Origin: Beaufortia kweichowensis
Lineage: Eukaryota; Chordata; Actinopteri; Cypriniformes; Gastromyzontidae
Reading direction: 5' to 3'
Assembly: GCA_019155185.1 (NCBI GenBank)
Contig: CM032802.1
Location: 5,432,501 to 5,496,500, forward strand
Length of the DNA: 64,000 nucleotides
Shown here: one piece after another, positions 62,231 to 64,000 of the stretch
Layout of the letters: each line of letters opens with the position of its first letter
Position numbering within the stretch: position 1 is the first letter of the stretch
Program-made: the position numbers and the translations under genes
Notes under the pieces: generated by a model
The model's database searches: none
What the model was told of the DNA's origin: nothing
The model's input: the letters and a program-made list of their open reading frames with translations, nothing else

Positions 62231-62753
62231 GCAAAACATAAACATGATCTTAGATCAGCGTTTCTATGTGGCAGCGGGTGAAGGCTTGAGAATGGTTTTG
62301 TGGCTCAGAGTGACTTTGCTGAAGGCAGTCGGATGAATATGTTTTCCTGAGGTTGTATATCACTGCTGAGTGTACAGAGGGATTATAGATCTCATATGTG
62401 CTGGGCTTGTAGGTTTGTAGGATAACCTGCAGCCTTTTCTTGCCTCTTTTGGTCTGTCCGGCCTTGAGTATAAGTGATGCATTTCCTCAGCGTTACTTTG
62501 TGTGTGTGTGTGTGTGTGGAAGCGTGTGTATGGCTCTGTTTACCAGGTATCAACATCCATTTTGGGTGATTTGATCAAAGTAAGACAAGAGGGAGAGAAA
62601 GATGTAAACAGGGTTGTGATCCGATCGTTCAAACAACATTTGCAGAAAAAGCAAGTGATCACATCACATTTGTAGTGTTAACACTAATCCATCCGGATAC
62701 ATCTAAAGCAAAAACAAACATCTTTTACTCTCTTGTCAATCAGCCAATGTACA
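62231..62753. other. Non-coding DNA with TG run
   Basis: Single-copy sequence with a (TG)10 run at 62,499-62,518. Nothing else is recognised. Confidence 0.6.
62499..62518. repeat. (TG)10 microsatellite
   Basis: A perfect TG run of 20 bp. It is the only clear TG/CA array in the window, although this class is usually the commonest in fish. Confidence 0.93.
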
Positions 62754-63068
62754 TAAACCTGATAACTGTCACTGCCCATATTGGGTATACATATAAAAAT
62801 GCTAATTATATTCAACTACTAATTATATTTACACTATTATTTTTAGATATTTTTAAGATATTTTAATTTGTAAAAATTATTTATAAAAAATTATTATTTT
62901 TTATTTTAGTTATTTTTAAAAATAACATTAATATTTTTATTAATTTTTTTAGGTATTTTTTTAGGTTTTTATGTTTTGTTTGTTTATGTTTATTCCTATG
63001 AAAATTTGTCAAATTTGTGAAGTAATCTAGTTGTTCTACCTGTGAAACGGTGACAGTTAACAGATTAA
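62754..63068 (+). mobile_element. TTAA-ended MITE copy
   Basis: The left end is AACCTGATAACTGTCACTGC followed by CCATATTGGGTATACATATA. The right end is GGTGACAGTTAACAGATTAA. The subterminal hairpin is degraded (GTTCTACCTGTGAAAC). The middle is a very AT-rich run of TTTTTA blocks. It is 315 bp long, non-coding, and 55 bp upstream of an Angel-type copy. Confidence 0.77.
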
Positions 63069-63123
63069 ACTTTGTAGATTATCTGGTAGTAAAGGCAAAT
63101 TTGCAATGAGATAAAAACGGTGC

Positions 63124-63309
63124 CTTAAAGGGATAGTTTATCCAAAAATCATCCATTTACCTGCATATCATTCCAAACCCGTACGAACACAAAAGAAGAT
63201 GTTTTAAAGAATGTTGTCCTCCGACATTGAACAACATTGTCCCCCATTGACTTTCGCTGTATGGCTAATGATGAAATATTTTTACTTTTGAGTGAACTGT
63301 CCCTTTGAA
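63124..63309. mobile_element. Angel-type palindromic MITE, short copy
   Basis: It starts CTTAAAGGGATAGTTTATCC, the best-preserved left end in the window, then CATATCATTCCAAACCC, GAACACAAAAGAAGATG and CATTGACTTTCGCTGTATGG. The right end is GAGTGAACTGTCCCTTTGAA. Much of the right arm is deleted (about 186 bp in total). Confidence 0.82.
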
Positions 63310-64000
63310 AAAAAAAGTAATACTGGGTAACCTTAACTTCTTTTATATACTTTTGTGAGGCATCAACAGACCTGTGTATAGTACTGCATGATGAAAACTT
63401 CCAATACTATGTTTTAATGAAGCTATCCAACATCCCTCAGTTCCTCCCTGTCTCTCTGTTAAATCATATACAGCTATACAGTACAGCATGCAATGAGCCC
63501 ATTATTGGCAATTGGACCTGTGCCTGGTTTGTATACAGTATATATGAGACCCATTTGTAATAAGAAGACATTTTCTGCACATCGTGGGTTTGAGCTGTCT
63601 TCAGATGTACAGAAGAGATCTCTCAGTTGTGAGATAAGCGTTTAATTAAAGCCTGTTCTGAATCCTCCCCCAGCAGGCATCCCAGAACCAGCAGGTGTTT
63701 CCTCCTCCTTCAGAGCATGTTGAGCTGAAGCAAGCAATGGCCATTACCACCATCTGCAGCTCTGATGTACAATGCCAGAAGATTGCCAGCGAGATGAGGT
63801 CCTTTTATCAAATCTGCGCACCGATCTGTGTGACAACAGTGATCAGATTGAGTCATAATGTTAAGATAAAGTGAGCTATTTGTTTGTACTCTCAACACTC
63901 GAACTAGTAATTAAACACGACAAATTGTCTTAGACATATTACAATGGACTGCTCATAAAAAGCGTTGTTGTGCCATGATGGATTGTTGTTGATGCAACAA
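63310..64000. other. Non-coding DNA, possible conserved patch at the edge
   Basis: No gene recognised. The part from about 63,580 to 63,900 is balanced and repeat-free, with GTTTAATTAAAG (homeodomain-type), CAGCAGGTGT and ACCATCTGCAG (E-boxes). It could be conserved non-coding DNA; the evidence is weak. Confidence 0.45.

Overview
This window looks like non-coding nuclear DNA from a teleost fish, most likely a cyprinid or close relative. Three repeat types support this. One is a diverged short palindromic element whose ends resemble the cyprinid motif TTAAAGGGATAGTTCACCC (the Angel-type group). Another is a tRNA-derived SINE whose tail reads AAAGCGTCTGCCAAATGCAT (DANA/HE1/HAmo-type V-SINEs). 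The third is a palindromic element built from AAAGGTTCTTC units. Long CT, GA, AT and AAT arrays are also typical of fish genomes. Species and locus cannot be read from the sequence alone.

I found no convincing protein-coding gene. Apart from low-complexity repeats the longest open frame is 126 codons (minus strand, 24,541-24,921), in line with chance, and none resembles a known protein family. One 106-bp exon-like segment (24,484-24,589) has plausible splice signals but little else. The window is best read as intergenic or large-intron DNA.

Layout: 0-13 kb is mostly single-copy AT-rich DNA with one short TTAA-ended element (2.2 kb), one Angel-type element (9.4 kb) and motif-rich patches at 3.2-3.5 and 6.5-7.1 kb. 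13.5-15.0 kb holds a TTAA-ended element, a 100-bp CT array and a reverse SINE. 15-27 kb is largely single copy, with motif-rich patches at 17.1-17.9, 22.6-23.3, 25.8-26.1 and 26.9-27.1 kb. 27.5-27.7 kb is an inverted AAT/ATT triplet structure. 28-37 kb carries Angel-type copies, two SINEs, a 200-bp CT/CG array and motif-rich patches at 30.6-31.3, 32.6-33.3 and 36.5-36.8 kb. 40.5-44.1 kb is a cluster of five small transposons, including one nested inside another. 44-54 kb is mostly single copy. 54.3-54.6 kb is a long AAT/ATT compound. 55-64 kb is single copy, with a long-loop Angel-type element at 59 kb, a CpG-rich patch at 62.0-62.2 kb and a final pair of small transposons at 62.8-63.3 kb.

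The most interesting structure is a family of six related 160-400 bp elements. They begin and end with TTAA plus CCTGTTAACTGTCACTG-like inverted repeats, and some copies carry a subterminal hairpin. One copy has split a second repeat at a TTAA, with TTAA on both sides. I saw no autonomous transposase, CRISPR array, operon, phage or bacterial system. The 'regulatory' entries are hypotheses from base composition and motifs; a cross-species alignment is the decisive test for each.
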